Part shown: piece by piece, positions 53,770-61,673 of the stretch
How the letters are laid out: each line of letters starts with the position of its first letter
How positions within the stretch are numbered: position 1 is the stretch's first letter
Assembly: GCA_938010765.1 (NCBI GenBank)
Contig: CALLVX010000142.1
Span: 1 to 64,000 of the forward strand
Length of the DNA: 64,000 nt
DNA from: an uncultured Flavobacteriaceae bacterium
GTDB lineage: Bacteria; Bacteroidota; Bacteroidia; Flavobacteriales; Flavobacteriaceae
Reading direction: 5' to 3'
Notes under the pieces: model-generated
What the model was told of the DNA's origin: nothing
Database searches by the model: none
Seen by the model: only the letters and a program-made list of their open reading frames with translations
Program-made: the position numbers and the translations under genes

Positions 53770-55506
53770 CTACCGGTATCGCCAACTAGTTAAATCTGCG
53801 TCTTTGGGCGCGCTCTCGGCAATGCGTTTCATAATTTTCGGTACGTACATACTATTATACCGCAATCGGCTGATAGCGTTCGGCTGGTTGGGGTCGCCGT
53901 TCCAACAATGTTCGGCCTTGTCCCCATAAAGTACTTCCCCATCATAATAGGGATCGGAGGTTTTCTCCAAGAAATCTTCCATCAAATATACCGCATTGTT
54001 CAGGTAGTAATTATCCATATCGCCACAATAAATATGAATCTTCCCTTTCAGATTCTTCCCTAGCTTACTCCAATCGCGTTCGAGAATATAGCGTAGGTCG
54101 TAATTCTCTTTCCAATAATTGGCCACCTTAGAATCAATAGCACCAGTTTTCTTGTCCCAAATGCGCATCGGATAGCCATCATCGTCCTGAGGGGAGTAAG
54201 TAGCTTCCCAAATATCCCATTGCTGCCCCGAACGACTTTTATCGCCCAATACCAGTTCCAAATGATTTCCCTGTCGTAAAGTTGACTGTACCTGTCCTAG
54301 ATTATCACGATGGCTCGGCACTTCTAGTTTCTTGTGTTGACTCTTATAGTAATAGGCATTTTCATCTTCGTAGATATTGGTCAAACAATAGGCTCGAAAA
54401 TCGATTGGATCAGGACAGGCGGCAAAACAACCGTTGTATTCTTCGGGATACTTGACCTGCACGGCAAGCGCTTCCCACCCTCCGGTAGATCCGCCGTATA
54501 AAAAACGCGACCAGCCTTCGCCCATACCACGGAATTCCTTTTCAATATATGGAATAAGCTCGTAGGTAATTGCATCTCCATACGGTCCTTGATTTGCAGA
54601 ATTTACCGCATAAGAGTCGTCGTAATATGGAGTTGGATGCTGAATTTCGATGATTAAAAACCGGGGGAAGTTGGGTTCGTTCCAACGTTTATAAAAATCA
54701 TATGCTTCTTGCTGTTCGATTATATTATACCCTTCTAACTGAAAACGAGCGGAATATTCGGGTTTCAGGTTCGGATTCGGCGGGCTAGTACGAAAACCTC
54801 CAAAATCGGCGGGAAAATGTCCTTGAAAAACCATCAGGGGATATTTGGCCTCTGGGTGTTCCTTAAAGCCTTTCGGTAATAGTACATGGGCACCCAAATA
54901 CATATCGCGACCCCAAAATTCAGAAAGTTTTTCAGATTTAATCTTGACGTGTTTAATCCAATCGGTATCGGCCGGTTCGGGAATTGGTGGTATCACCTGA
55001 TCTAGTATCACCGTCGGGGTTTCTACACCATCTTCGGTTACGGTCATCTGAAATGGTTTGCTATATAAATTTCCAGGAGAACGGTTCCACTGCTGCCCTT
55101 CGCCATTGTCTATCGGAAGTTTTACCGTTTGGCCCGTAGCAAGCTGAAACGTTTCATAAACATGCAACAAAGCTTGCACCTGATATTTACCTGGTGGCAC
55201 CTCTGATAAGCTTGGATAGGGATATCCAAATACTTCCGAATCAAAGATCTGTAATTCTCCAGCTTTCATCCCTTCCACATTCATCCCATAGATCAATTGG
55301 GTATCGGGACCATCATTAATTTGAAAACGCGGTTCTTTTTCGGTATTGCTCGATAACATTAGCAATAAGCGACCATCGAGGGAAGCGTTACTTACCGAAT
55401 CTGAAAAAACGACCTTAATGGCGAAGTTGGCAGGTTGTTTGGTAGTAGGTTGACAACTTACAATTAGTATTAGTACCATTACCGACATTGAAAAGGGCGA
55501 TTTCAT
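53770..55506 (-). CDS. Esterase-like lipoprotein (alpha/beta hydrolase fold)
   Basis: The 578-residue product has a lipobox (VLILIVSCQPTTK) after the ATG at 55506. An N-terminal beta-rich region of about 190 residues precedes an alpha/beta hydrolase domain similar to enterochelin esterase-like proteins: LYGGSTGGWEALAVQVKYP contains the nucleophile Ser, and DKAEHCWNGDPNQPN probably the catalytic His. It is likely periplasmic or surface exposed. Substrate unknown. The frame reaches 55554 but the lipobox fits the later ATG. Confidence 0.75.
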   Translation of the reverse strand: MKSPFSMSVMVLILIVSCQPTTKQPANFAIKVVFSDSVSNASLDGRLLLMLSSNTEKEPRFQINDGPDTQLIYGMNVEGMKAGELQIFDSEVFGYPYPSLSEVPPGKYQVQALLHVYETFQLATGQTVKLPIDNGEGQQWNRSPGNLYSKPFQMTVTEDGVETPTVILDQVIPPIPEPADTDWIKHVKIKSEKLSEFWGRDMYLGAHVLLPKGFKEHPEAKYPLMVFQGHFPADFGGFRTSPPNPNLKPEYSARFQLEGYNIIEQQEAYDFYKRWNEPNFPRFLIIEIQHPTPYYDDSYAVNSANQGPYGDAITYELIPYIEKEFRGMGEGWSRFLYGGSTGGWEALAVQVKYPEEYNGCFAACPDPIDFRAYCLTNIYEDENAYYYKSQHKKLEVPSHRDNLGQVQSTLRQGNHLELVLGDKSRSGQQWDIWEATYSPQDDDGYPMRIWDKKTGAIDSKVANYWKENYDLRYILERDWSKLGKNLKGKIHIYCGDMDNYYLNNAVYLMEDFLEKTSDPYYDGEVLYGDKAEHCWNGDPNQPNAISRLRYNSMYVPKIMKRIAESAPKDADLTSWRYR

Positions 55507-55676
55507 AAGGTGGGTTTTATTGAGAGAAGGTACTAATTTTAAGAAAGCAATCAAATAGTTATTGGCTAGGAAAGTATTGTAAAAACACTTCGATTATTAG
55601 GGCATTATTACAAGAAAATGATGATTTTTTCGTTTGGGAACTACGCTTAGTTTACCGAACCTTTAAATCTTTTTGT

Positions 55677-55823
55677 ATGAAAAAACTTTGTTATGTCGTA
55701 TGCATCACATGCACTATCATCGCAATGTCGAGCTGCATCAACGACGAGGAGGCCAACGACTTAGAGATTATTGCCCCGAAAGATAGTACTGTCACCAGTG
55801 CATACCCAACGGTACTTCAATAA
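55677..55823 (+). CDS. Very small lipoprotein (48 residues)
   Basis: ATG at 55677 opens MKKLCYVVCITCTIIAMSSC, a signal peptide with lipobox, then INDEEANDLEIIAPKDSTVT and an end at TVLQ. The acidic mature part is only about 29 residues, so it could be a real small lipoprotein or the surviving start of a longer one. The next 168 bp up to folD hold nothing I can identify. Confidence 0.5.
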   Translation: MKKLCYVVCITCTIIAMSSCINDEEANDLEIIAPKDSTVTSAYPTVLQ

Positions 55824-55991
55824 AAAAGCACATCCTTGCAGACGGGCCATATAGCGGGCAAAGCCAAAAATCACCCCAAAGAAAAGCAGCTCGGCTCATT
55901 GTTCTATCCTAACTTTCTTACTATCGAATGTTATTTCGTCAGCAGTAATTCGCCCTGCCTTGATAGACCGTTTTTGTTACACCTATGAAGT

Positions 55992-56876
55992 TTAATTTTT
56001 AGCTCTATGCCGCTCCCTTGCCAATAAGGTATTCTTCAAGAGCATGGCAATGGTCATAGGGCCCACACCGCCAGGAACCGGAGTGATAAAAGAAGCCTTC
56101 TTACTCACATTGGCAAAATCGACATCTCCAGTAATGTAGTACCCTTTGGGTCTGCTCTCATCTGGCACCCGCGTAATACCCACATCGATTACCACCGCAT
56201 CGTCCTTCACCATTTCGGCTTTTAAGAAGTTGGGAACACCCAAGGCCGAAATGACAATATCGGCCTGTGAAATAATCTGAGTAATATTTTTGGTATGGCT
56301 GTGTGTGAGAGTGACGGTAGAGTTGCCCGGCCATCCTTTACGTCCCATTAAAATACTCATAGGGCGACCCACGATATGACTACGGCCAATGACTACTGTA
56401 TGTTTTCCTTTGGTATCTACTTTGTAACGCTCCAACAACTCTAAAATCCCGAAGGGTGTGGCGGGTATAAAGGTGCTCATATCTAAGGCCATTTTTCCAA
56501 AATTGGTAGGGTGAAACCCGTCTACATCCTTATCGGGATGTATTGCCATAATAACCTTTTGGGTATCGATTTGCTCGGGTAAGGGGAGTTGTACTATAAA
56601 CCCATCGATATCATCGTTCTCGTTCAGTTCTGTAATTTTTTTTAACAATTCCAACTCAGAAGTGGTACTGGCTAGTTGCACTAGAGTAGACTCAAAACCA
56701 ACCCGCTCGCATGACCGTACCTTACTACCAACATAGGTAAGACTGGCGCCATCATTTCCTACGATGATCGCTGCAAGATGGGGTACTTTTTCGCCCCGTT
56801 CTTTCATCTTCGAAACCGTTCCCTTGATTTCTTCCTTTATTTGGTTCGATACTTTTTTTCCGTCTAGTATTTCCAT
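55992..56876 (-). CDS. folD: Bifunctional methylenetetrahydrofolate dehydrogenase / cyclohydrolase
   Basis: The 294-residue enzyme interconverts 5,10-methylene-, 5,10-methenyl- and 10-formyl-tetrahydrofolate with NADP. Diagnostic segments are AIIVGNDGASLTYVGSKVR (with the catalytic Lys), FIVQLPLPEQID, DKDVDGFHPTNFG, VVIGRSHIVGRPMSILM and the C-terminal PVPGGVGPMTIAMLL. Length is normal. It lies 101 bp downstream of ffh on the same strand, a common pairing in Flavobacteria. Confidence 0.96.
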   Translation of the reverse strand: MEILDGKKVSNQIKEEIKGTVSKMKERGEKVPHLAAIIVGNDGASLTYVGSKVRSCERVGFESTLVQLASTTSELELLKKITELNENDDIDGFIVQLPLPEQIDTQKVIMAIHPDKDVDGFHPTNFGKMALDMSTFIPATPFGILELLERYKVDTKGKHTVVIGRSHIVGRPMSILMGRKGWPGNSTVTLTHSHTKNITQIISQADIVISALGVPNFLKAEMVKDDAVVIDVGITRVPDESRPKGYYITGDVDFANVSKKASFITPVPGGVGPMTIAMLLKNTLLARERHRAKN

Positions 56877-56977
56877 TATTGGTTCTAAAATTTTGTTCTC
56901 TCAATATAATTTTCCACTTACAGCTAGCCTAGACCGAGGTGCTTTTATAGTTAAGTTCTTTATGGCATCTAGTAAAC

Positions 56978-58315
56978 CTATTTCATCCCCTTCATGCCGC
57001 TCATCATTTGCATCATTTTTTTACCGCCACCACCTTGCATCATCTTCATCATTTTACCCATTTGGTCGAATTGTTTCAACAATTGGTTCACTTCCTGAAT
57101 GGTTCGCCCGCTTCCTTTTGCAATTCGTTTTTTCCTACTTGCATTCAACTTTGCGGGAGTTGAACGCTCTTCGGGGGTCATTGAGTGAATAATCGCTTCA
57201 ATATGCTTGAAGGCATCATCATCGATATCGAGTCCTTTTAGGGCTTTACCGGCCCCGGGAATCATTCCCATAAGGTCTTTGATATTCCCCATTTTTTTTA
57301 TCTGCTGAATCTGACTTAGAAAATCGTCGAAGCCGAACTTATTTTTGGCAATTTTCTTTTGGATCTTCCGAGCCTCTTCCTCATCAAATTGTTCTTGTGC
57401 ACGTTCAACCAAGGAGATAACGTCTCCCATACCCAGAATACGGTCTGCCATTCGAGAGGGATGGAATACATCGATCGCCTCCATTTTTTCACCTGTACCA
57501 ATGAACTTGATAGGCTTATCTACTACCGATTTAATCGAAATAGCCGCTCCTCCCCGTGTGTCCCCATCCAATTTTGTAAGGATTACTCCATCAAAATTCA
57601 AAATATCGTTAAAAGCCTTTGCCGTGTTTACCGCATCCTGCCCTGTCATAGAATCGACCACAAAGAGGGTCTCCTCTGGTTGAATGGCCTTATGAATGTT
57701 CGATATTTCGTTCATCATCTTCTCATCCACGGCTAATCGGCCTGCGGTATCGATAATAACAACGTTATAACCATTCGCCTTTGCATGTGCGATTCCTGCT
57801 TCCGCAATGGCTACCGGGTCATTATTACCTTTGTCAGAATAGACCTCTACACTTATCTGCCCTCCTACCACATGTAACTGATCGATCGCTGCAGGACGAT
57901 AAACATCACAGGCAACCAATAAAGGGTTTTTGCTTTTCTTCGTCTTTAAAAAGTTGGCAAGCTTTCCCGAAAAAGTGGTTTTACCCGAGCCTTGCAAACC
58001 CGACATTAGGATTACCGATGGTTCGCCAGAAAGGTTTATTCCTTCTGTTTCCCCACCCATGAGTTCGGTAAGTTCGTCTTTAACGATCTTCACCATCAAT
58101 TGTCCTGGTTGCAGGGTAGTCAATACATTTTGCCCTAGTGCCTTTTCTTTGACCCTATTGGTAAATTCTTTTGCTATCTTGAAATTGACATCCGCATCCA
58201 AAAGCGCACGGCGCACTTCCTTGGTTGTTTCGGCAACGTTAATTTCAGTTATTTGGCCATGTCCTTTTAGTACATGAAGGGCCTTATCGAGCTTTTCGCT
58301 TAAATTATCGAACAT
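56978..58315 (-). CDS. ffh: Signal recognition particle protein Ffh
   Basis: The 445-residue protein is the GTPase of the signal recognition particle, targeting nascent membrane proteins to the translocon. It has the N-terminal four-helix domain, G1 GLQGSGKTTFSGKLA, G3 VVIIDTAGRLAVD, G4 LTKLDGDTRGGAA and a methionine-rich M domain at the C-terminus (QFDQMGKMMKMMQ, then MMQMMSGMKGMK). Length is typical. Confidence 0.97.
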   Translation of the reverse strand: MFDNLSEKLDKALHVLKGHGQITEINVAETTKEVRRALLDADVNFKIAKEFTNRVKEKALGQNVLTTLQPGQLMVKIVKDELTELMGGETEGINLSGEPSVILMSGLQGSGKTTFSGKLANFLKTKKSKNPLLVACDVYRPAAIDQLHVVGGQISVEVYSDKGNNDPVAIAEAGIAHAKANGYNVVIIDTAGRLAVDEKMMNEISNIHKAIQPEETLFVVDSMTGQDAVNTAKAFNDILNFDGVILTKLDGDTRGGAAISIKSVVDKPIKFIGTGEKMEAIDVFHPSRMADRILGMGDVISLVERAQEQFDEEEARKIQKKIAKNKFGFDDFLSQIQQIKKMGNIKDLMGMIPGAGKALKGLDIDDDAFKHIEAIIHSMTPEERSTPAKLNASRKKRIAKGSGRTIQEVNQLLKQFDQMGKMMKMMQGGGGKKMMQMMSGMKGMK

Positions 58316-58448
58316 CGTCTTACTAAATTTTGAAGAAAAGCAAATTTAAGAATAAGGATGCGAACGAAGGGCGAATGCGCTTAAAAATATTCAACTCTAT
58401 AAAGCTTCTTATTTGACCTATTCAGGATTCTGGAATCTAGAATCAAAA

Positions 58449-58476
58449 AAAGCGACTATCAAATGATAGCCGCTTT
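58449..58476 (-). terminator. Rho-independent terminator of the acidic lipoprotein gene
   Basis: AAAGCG pairs with CGCTTT and CTATCA with TGATAG around a short loop. On the minus strand the hairpin is followed by a run of T, 50 bp beyond the stop at 58526. Confidence 0.85.
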
Positions 58477-58525
58477 CGAATGTGGGGCAAAAAGGTGTGG
58501 GGTATATTTTCGATTGCCCCGTTAG

Positions 58526-59896
58526 CTAATCGCAATTTCTTTCAAACACCAAAATTTCCTCACCACGTTTAATTTCAAAACGGTCTTCGGCGCATGACAT
58601 GATCGCCCATTCACCAATATAATTTGCAACCTCGACTGTCAGGTCATTAAAGCTGAGAATCCCCTGATATATAGACCAGTCTCCTTCATCTACTGCGGTT
58701 TCATTGGGGTTACGAACATGAATGTTCATATTGGAAAAATCCCATTTCAAGTACTGCAAAAAGGTGCCTTCATTGTTGGCCACTATCCATACGCATTCAG
58801 AAAGTTTGCTAGTTATTTGTTCATCGGTACACTGCTTTCCCGCATCACAAGCACTTTCTAAAATGATTCTATCTCCATCTCCCTTGAACAGTTTTATTTT
58901 GTTCTCGTCTATTTCATAAACGTACCAAGTGAGATTAAAATCAATCAAGCTTTCGAATTGTAAGGTCAAGACCACACGCCAATCGGTCACCGTTGTTTCC
59001 CAAGTTCCCGAAACAGTTCCTCCTGCCGGACCTACAGCGGTAACTGTGCCATTTGTTGAAAACTCTAATTTAAATTCTTCATATTGTCCTATTTGTACCG
59101 AATAATCACGTCGTAAATCTTTCACCCACCAAGGACATTCGACCAACAGTTTATCAAGACGTTCTTTCGTAAAATCATCATCGTTGTAATCATCATCATC
59201 GTCTTCATCACAGGCATCTTTGAACCTATTGATCGTATCGGCCAAGGACTCATAGTCGTTAATCGAAATTTCCGTGCCGTCAAAGGCTTTGAGTTCTATG
59301 GGGAAATCGATTCCAACCAAATCTTGTTGTTCCAAACCTGCAAAGAACAGTCGCATTTCACGATCATTGTTCACGGTAACACTTCCTGTTTGTTGTGAGT
59401 TCACATTAAACGTGAACATGGTTACCGGGTATACAATATCAATGCATTCAATATCATCATCTCCACCACCCTCAGTGCATTTGGCGGCTAATTCTCGTAA
59501 CTCTTCAATAGTGTTTAAGGTTGCTTCCTCAAAATCGGCCAATATAACGGTAATCGGAAATATGATATCTAAAAGATCCGAATCATCCTCAATAGCATCG
59601 AAAATTTTTTCTATTAGCTTTAAGTCTTGTTCAGAATTGATCGTAATTTCAACACCTCCGACCTTAACAGTATACGGAAAACGAATATTAAAACAGCTAG
59701 AACCATCAACGATGTTATCAAAGGAACCGTCGTTTGACACTGTTTTTTGAATCAACTGCGCCGTTGTTGAATTAGCAGCAAGACTTGTTTCTTCCTCCAC
59801 GATTGGATTGTCGTCCGCGTCTGACTGACAAGCGGTAAAAGTGAAAGCTGTAACCAGTAGGCAGGTGTACAACAGGGAGTTAAAATACTTTTTCAT
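58526..59896 (-). CDS. Acidic hypothetical lipoprotein
   Basis: The 456-residue product has a lipobox (VTAFTFTACQSDADD) and a strongly acidic mature sequence. Two related beta-rich modules each carry a CFNIRFPYTVKVGGVEI / CIDIVYPVTMFTFNVN pattern, with Asp-rich linkers (DEDDDDDYNDDD). A C-terminal lipocalin-like segment follows (GTWETTVTDWRVVLTLQF) and is repeated. It resembles uncharacterised flavobacterial lipoproteins and may bind calcium; function unknown. It diverges from the sigma factor operon. Confidence 0.7.
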   Translation of the reverse strand: MKKYFNSLLYTCLLVTAFTFTACQSDADDNPIVEEETSLAANSTTAQLIQKTVSNDGSFDNIVDGSSCFNIRFPYTVKVGGVEITINSEQDLKLIEKIFDAIEDDSDLLDIIFPITVILADFEEATLNTIEELRELAAKCTEGGGDDDIECIDIVYPVTMFTFNVNSQQTGSVTVNNDREMRLFFAGLEQQDLVGIDFPIELKAFDGTEISINDYESLADTINRFKDACDEDDDDDYNDDDFTKERLDKLLVECPWWVKDLRRDYSVQIGQYEEFKLEFSTNGTVTAVGPAGGTVSGTWETTVTDWRVVLTLQFESLIDFNLTWYVYEIDENKIKLFKGDGDRIILESACDAGKQCTDEQITSKLSECVWIVANNEGTFLQYLKWDFSNMNIHVRNPNETAVDEGDWSIYQGILSFNDLTVEVANYIGEWAIMSCAEDRFEIKRGEEILVFERNCD

Positions 59897-59979
59897 AATG
59901 ATTTGGATTTTTCGTTACTTCAATCTTAGAACAATCCATTTAAAAAACACCCTACCCACATTCGTATACTTTTTTAAAA

Positions 59980-59987
59980 TATCTTTG
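59980..59987 (+). promoter_or_regulatory. Candidate -7 box upstream of the FecI-like sigma gene
   Basis: TATCTTTG matches TAnnTTTG. No convincing TTG -33 element is at the expected distance. It is 127 bp before the sigma factor start in the 217-bp interval between divergent genes. Confidence 0.35.
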
Positions 59988-60113
59988 GACAACTTTGTGT
60001 TAATAAACCGATCTTGCTCTTTGTAAACTGAACATTTGCGATGTTCGGCCAGAGTTGGTTTTTTAACACCAACAAATGCATATTTTTTTGATTCAACCTT
60101 TAAAACCTGCTAA

Positions 60114-60626
60114 TTGGAAGACAATATCCAAGACAATGTTTGTGAAGAATCGGTGTTCGGCACCATTTTCAAAGCTACATCAAAAACGGTTTTTAACTAT
60201 ATTTATTATAAGTTCGGAAATGAAGAAAAAGCCCATGATGCTGTCCAAGAAGCCTTTGTAAAGCTTTGGGAAAATTGTAGCAAGGTAAGCCCTCAAAAGG
60301 CAAAGTCGTTCGTTTATACCGTTGCAAACAATACGTACCTTAATGTAATCAAGGCCGAAAAGGTTCGTTTGAAGTACGCCGACAAACGCTTAAAAACTAC
60401 CAACGAGTCTCCCGAATATATTATGGAGGAGAATGAATTCAAAGAAAAACTCGATAGGGCACTCGCTGATTTACCAGAAAACCAACGAATTACCTTTCTA
60501 TTGAATCGTATCGATGGAAAAAAGTATGCTGAAATTGCGGAAATGGAAGGTGTAGGTGTCAAAGCAATTGAAAAAAGGATGCATCTGGCACTCAAAACAC
60601 TGCGGAAAAAGATTGATGGCATCTAA
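60114..60626 (+). CDS. ECF sigma factor, FecI-like (Bacteroidetes family 1)
   Basis: The 170-residue product has sigma region 2 (YYKFGNEEKAHDAVQEAFVK) and region 4 (ALADLPENQRITFLLNRIDG, then YAEIAEMEGVGVKAIEKRMH). The typical VGVKAIEKRMHLAL ending is that of sigma factors controlling outer-membrane receptors. The only start consistent with the full region 2 is a TTG at 60114. FecR and TonB receptor genes follow, forming a signalling cassette. Confidence 0.92.
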   Translation: MEDNIQDNVCEESVFGTIFKATSKTVFNYIYYKFGNEEKAHDAVQEAFVKLWENCSKVSPQKAKSFVYTVANNTYLNVIKAEKVRLKYADKRLKTTNESPEYIMEENEFKEKLDRALADLPENQRITFLLNRIDGKKYAEIAEMEGVGVKAIEKRMHLALKTLRKKIDGI

Positions 60627-60761
60627 AAAAGTGTAAGTTTTCGGGTTAAACGTTCACGGTTTATCGATAAACAACCCAAAATGTTGAATTAAGAACCTGT
60701 GCCCCTTAAAAAGTAGGGTTTTTTACTAACTAGTTGTTATAATAGGACAAAGCTGCAGATT

Positions 60762-61673
60762 ATGCAAGAGAATCATTTAGCAAAATGGCTCAATAACGAG
60801 CTAACGGAGGCAGAGCTGGCGGAGTTTAAAAAGTCCGAAGCGTATGCTACTTACGAGCGTATACGCCTACTATCGGATACGTTGGAAGCACCCGATTTTA
60901 ATGTGGAGCAGGCGCTGAACGCCGTTCAAAATAAGCGTGCCCTGCAAAGTACCAAGGTGGTACAATTGCATCCGTTCAAGAAATTCTTGCGGGTGGCGGC
61001 AGCCATCGCAGTGTTAATAACGGCTTCTTACTTTTATTTGAACACCCTTGGTAAAAACATTGCCACGGAGTATGCCGAGAACAAAGAAATTGTACTCCCT
61101 GATAATTCTGAAATCTTTTTGAACGCCGATTCCGAAATCTCCTATGACGAAAAGAATTGGGATAGTAAACGAAACATTTCATTACAGGGTGAAGCTTTTT
61201 TTAAAGTGGCCAAAGGAAACCGTTTTACCGTTGAGACCGAGGCCGGTATCGTAACGGTTTTAGGTACCCAATTTAACGTAGAAGGGCGAAAAGACTTTTT
61301 TGAAGTTACCTGCTATGAAGGTTTGGTCAGTGTACTTTTTAACGGCGACGAAACCAAATTGCCGGCAGGCAATTCGTTAATGGCCATCAACGGAGAATTG
61401 GTAGAGGCAATGACTCCCACCACCGAAGCGCCATCCTGGATCAATAAAGAAAGTACATTTAAGAGTATTCCCCTTCGTTATGTCTTGGATGAGTTTCAAA
61501 GACAGCACAATATCGCTGTTAGTACCGAAAACGTGGACCTTGATCAATTATATACAGGTACCTTTAGTAATACCAATGCCGACTTGGCAATGAAGAGCAT
61601 TAGTGTCCCTTCCCGAATAAAGTTTAAATTTGAGGGGAATAAAGTGCTATTCTATGCTGAGAATACCCCATAG
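60762..61673 (+). CDS. FecR family anti-sigma factor
   Basis: The 303-residue protein has a cytoplasmic anti-sigma part (about 1-65), a membrane helix at about 73-92 (LRVAAAIAVLITASYFYL), and the periplasmic FecR domain (YAENKEIVLPDNSEIFLNAD and FFKVAKGNRFTVETEAGIV). The C-terminal DUF4974-like part (STFKSIPLRYVLDEFQRQHN) contacts the receptor in studied homologues. The TonB receptor start overlaps its 3' end by 20 nt. Confidence 0.93.
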   Translation: MQENHLAKWLNNELTEAELAEFKKSEAYATYERIRLLSDTLEAPDFNVEQALNAVQNKRALQSTKVVQLHPFKKFLRVAAAIAVLITASYFYLNTLGKNIATEYAENKEIVLPDNSEIFLNADSEISYDEKNWDSKRNISLQGEAFFKVAKGNRFTVETEAGIVTVLGTQFNVEGRKDFFEVTCYEGLVSVLFNGDETKLPAGNSLMAINGELVEAMTPTTEAPSWINKESTFKSIPLRYVLDEFQRQHNIAVSTENVDLDQLYTGTFSNTNADLAMKSISVPSRIKFKFEGNKVLFYAENTP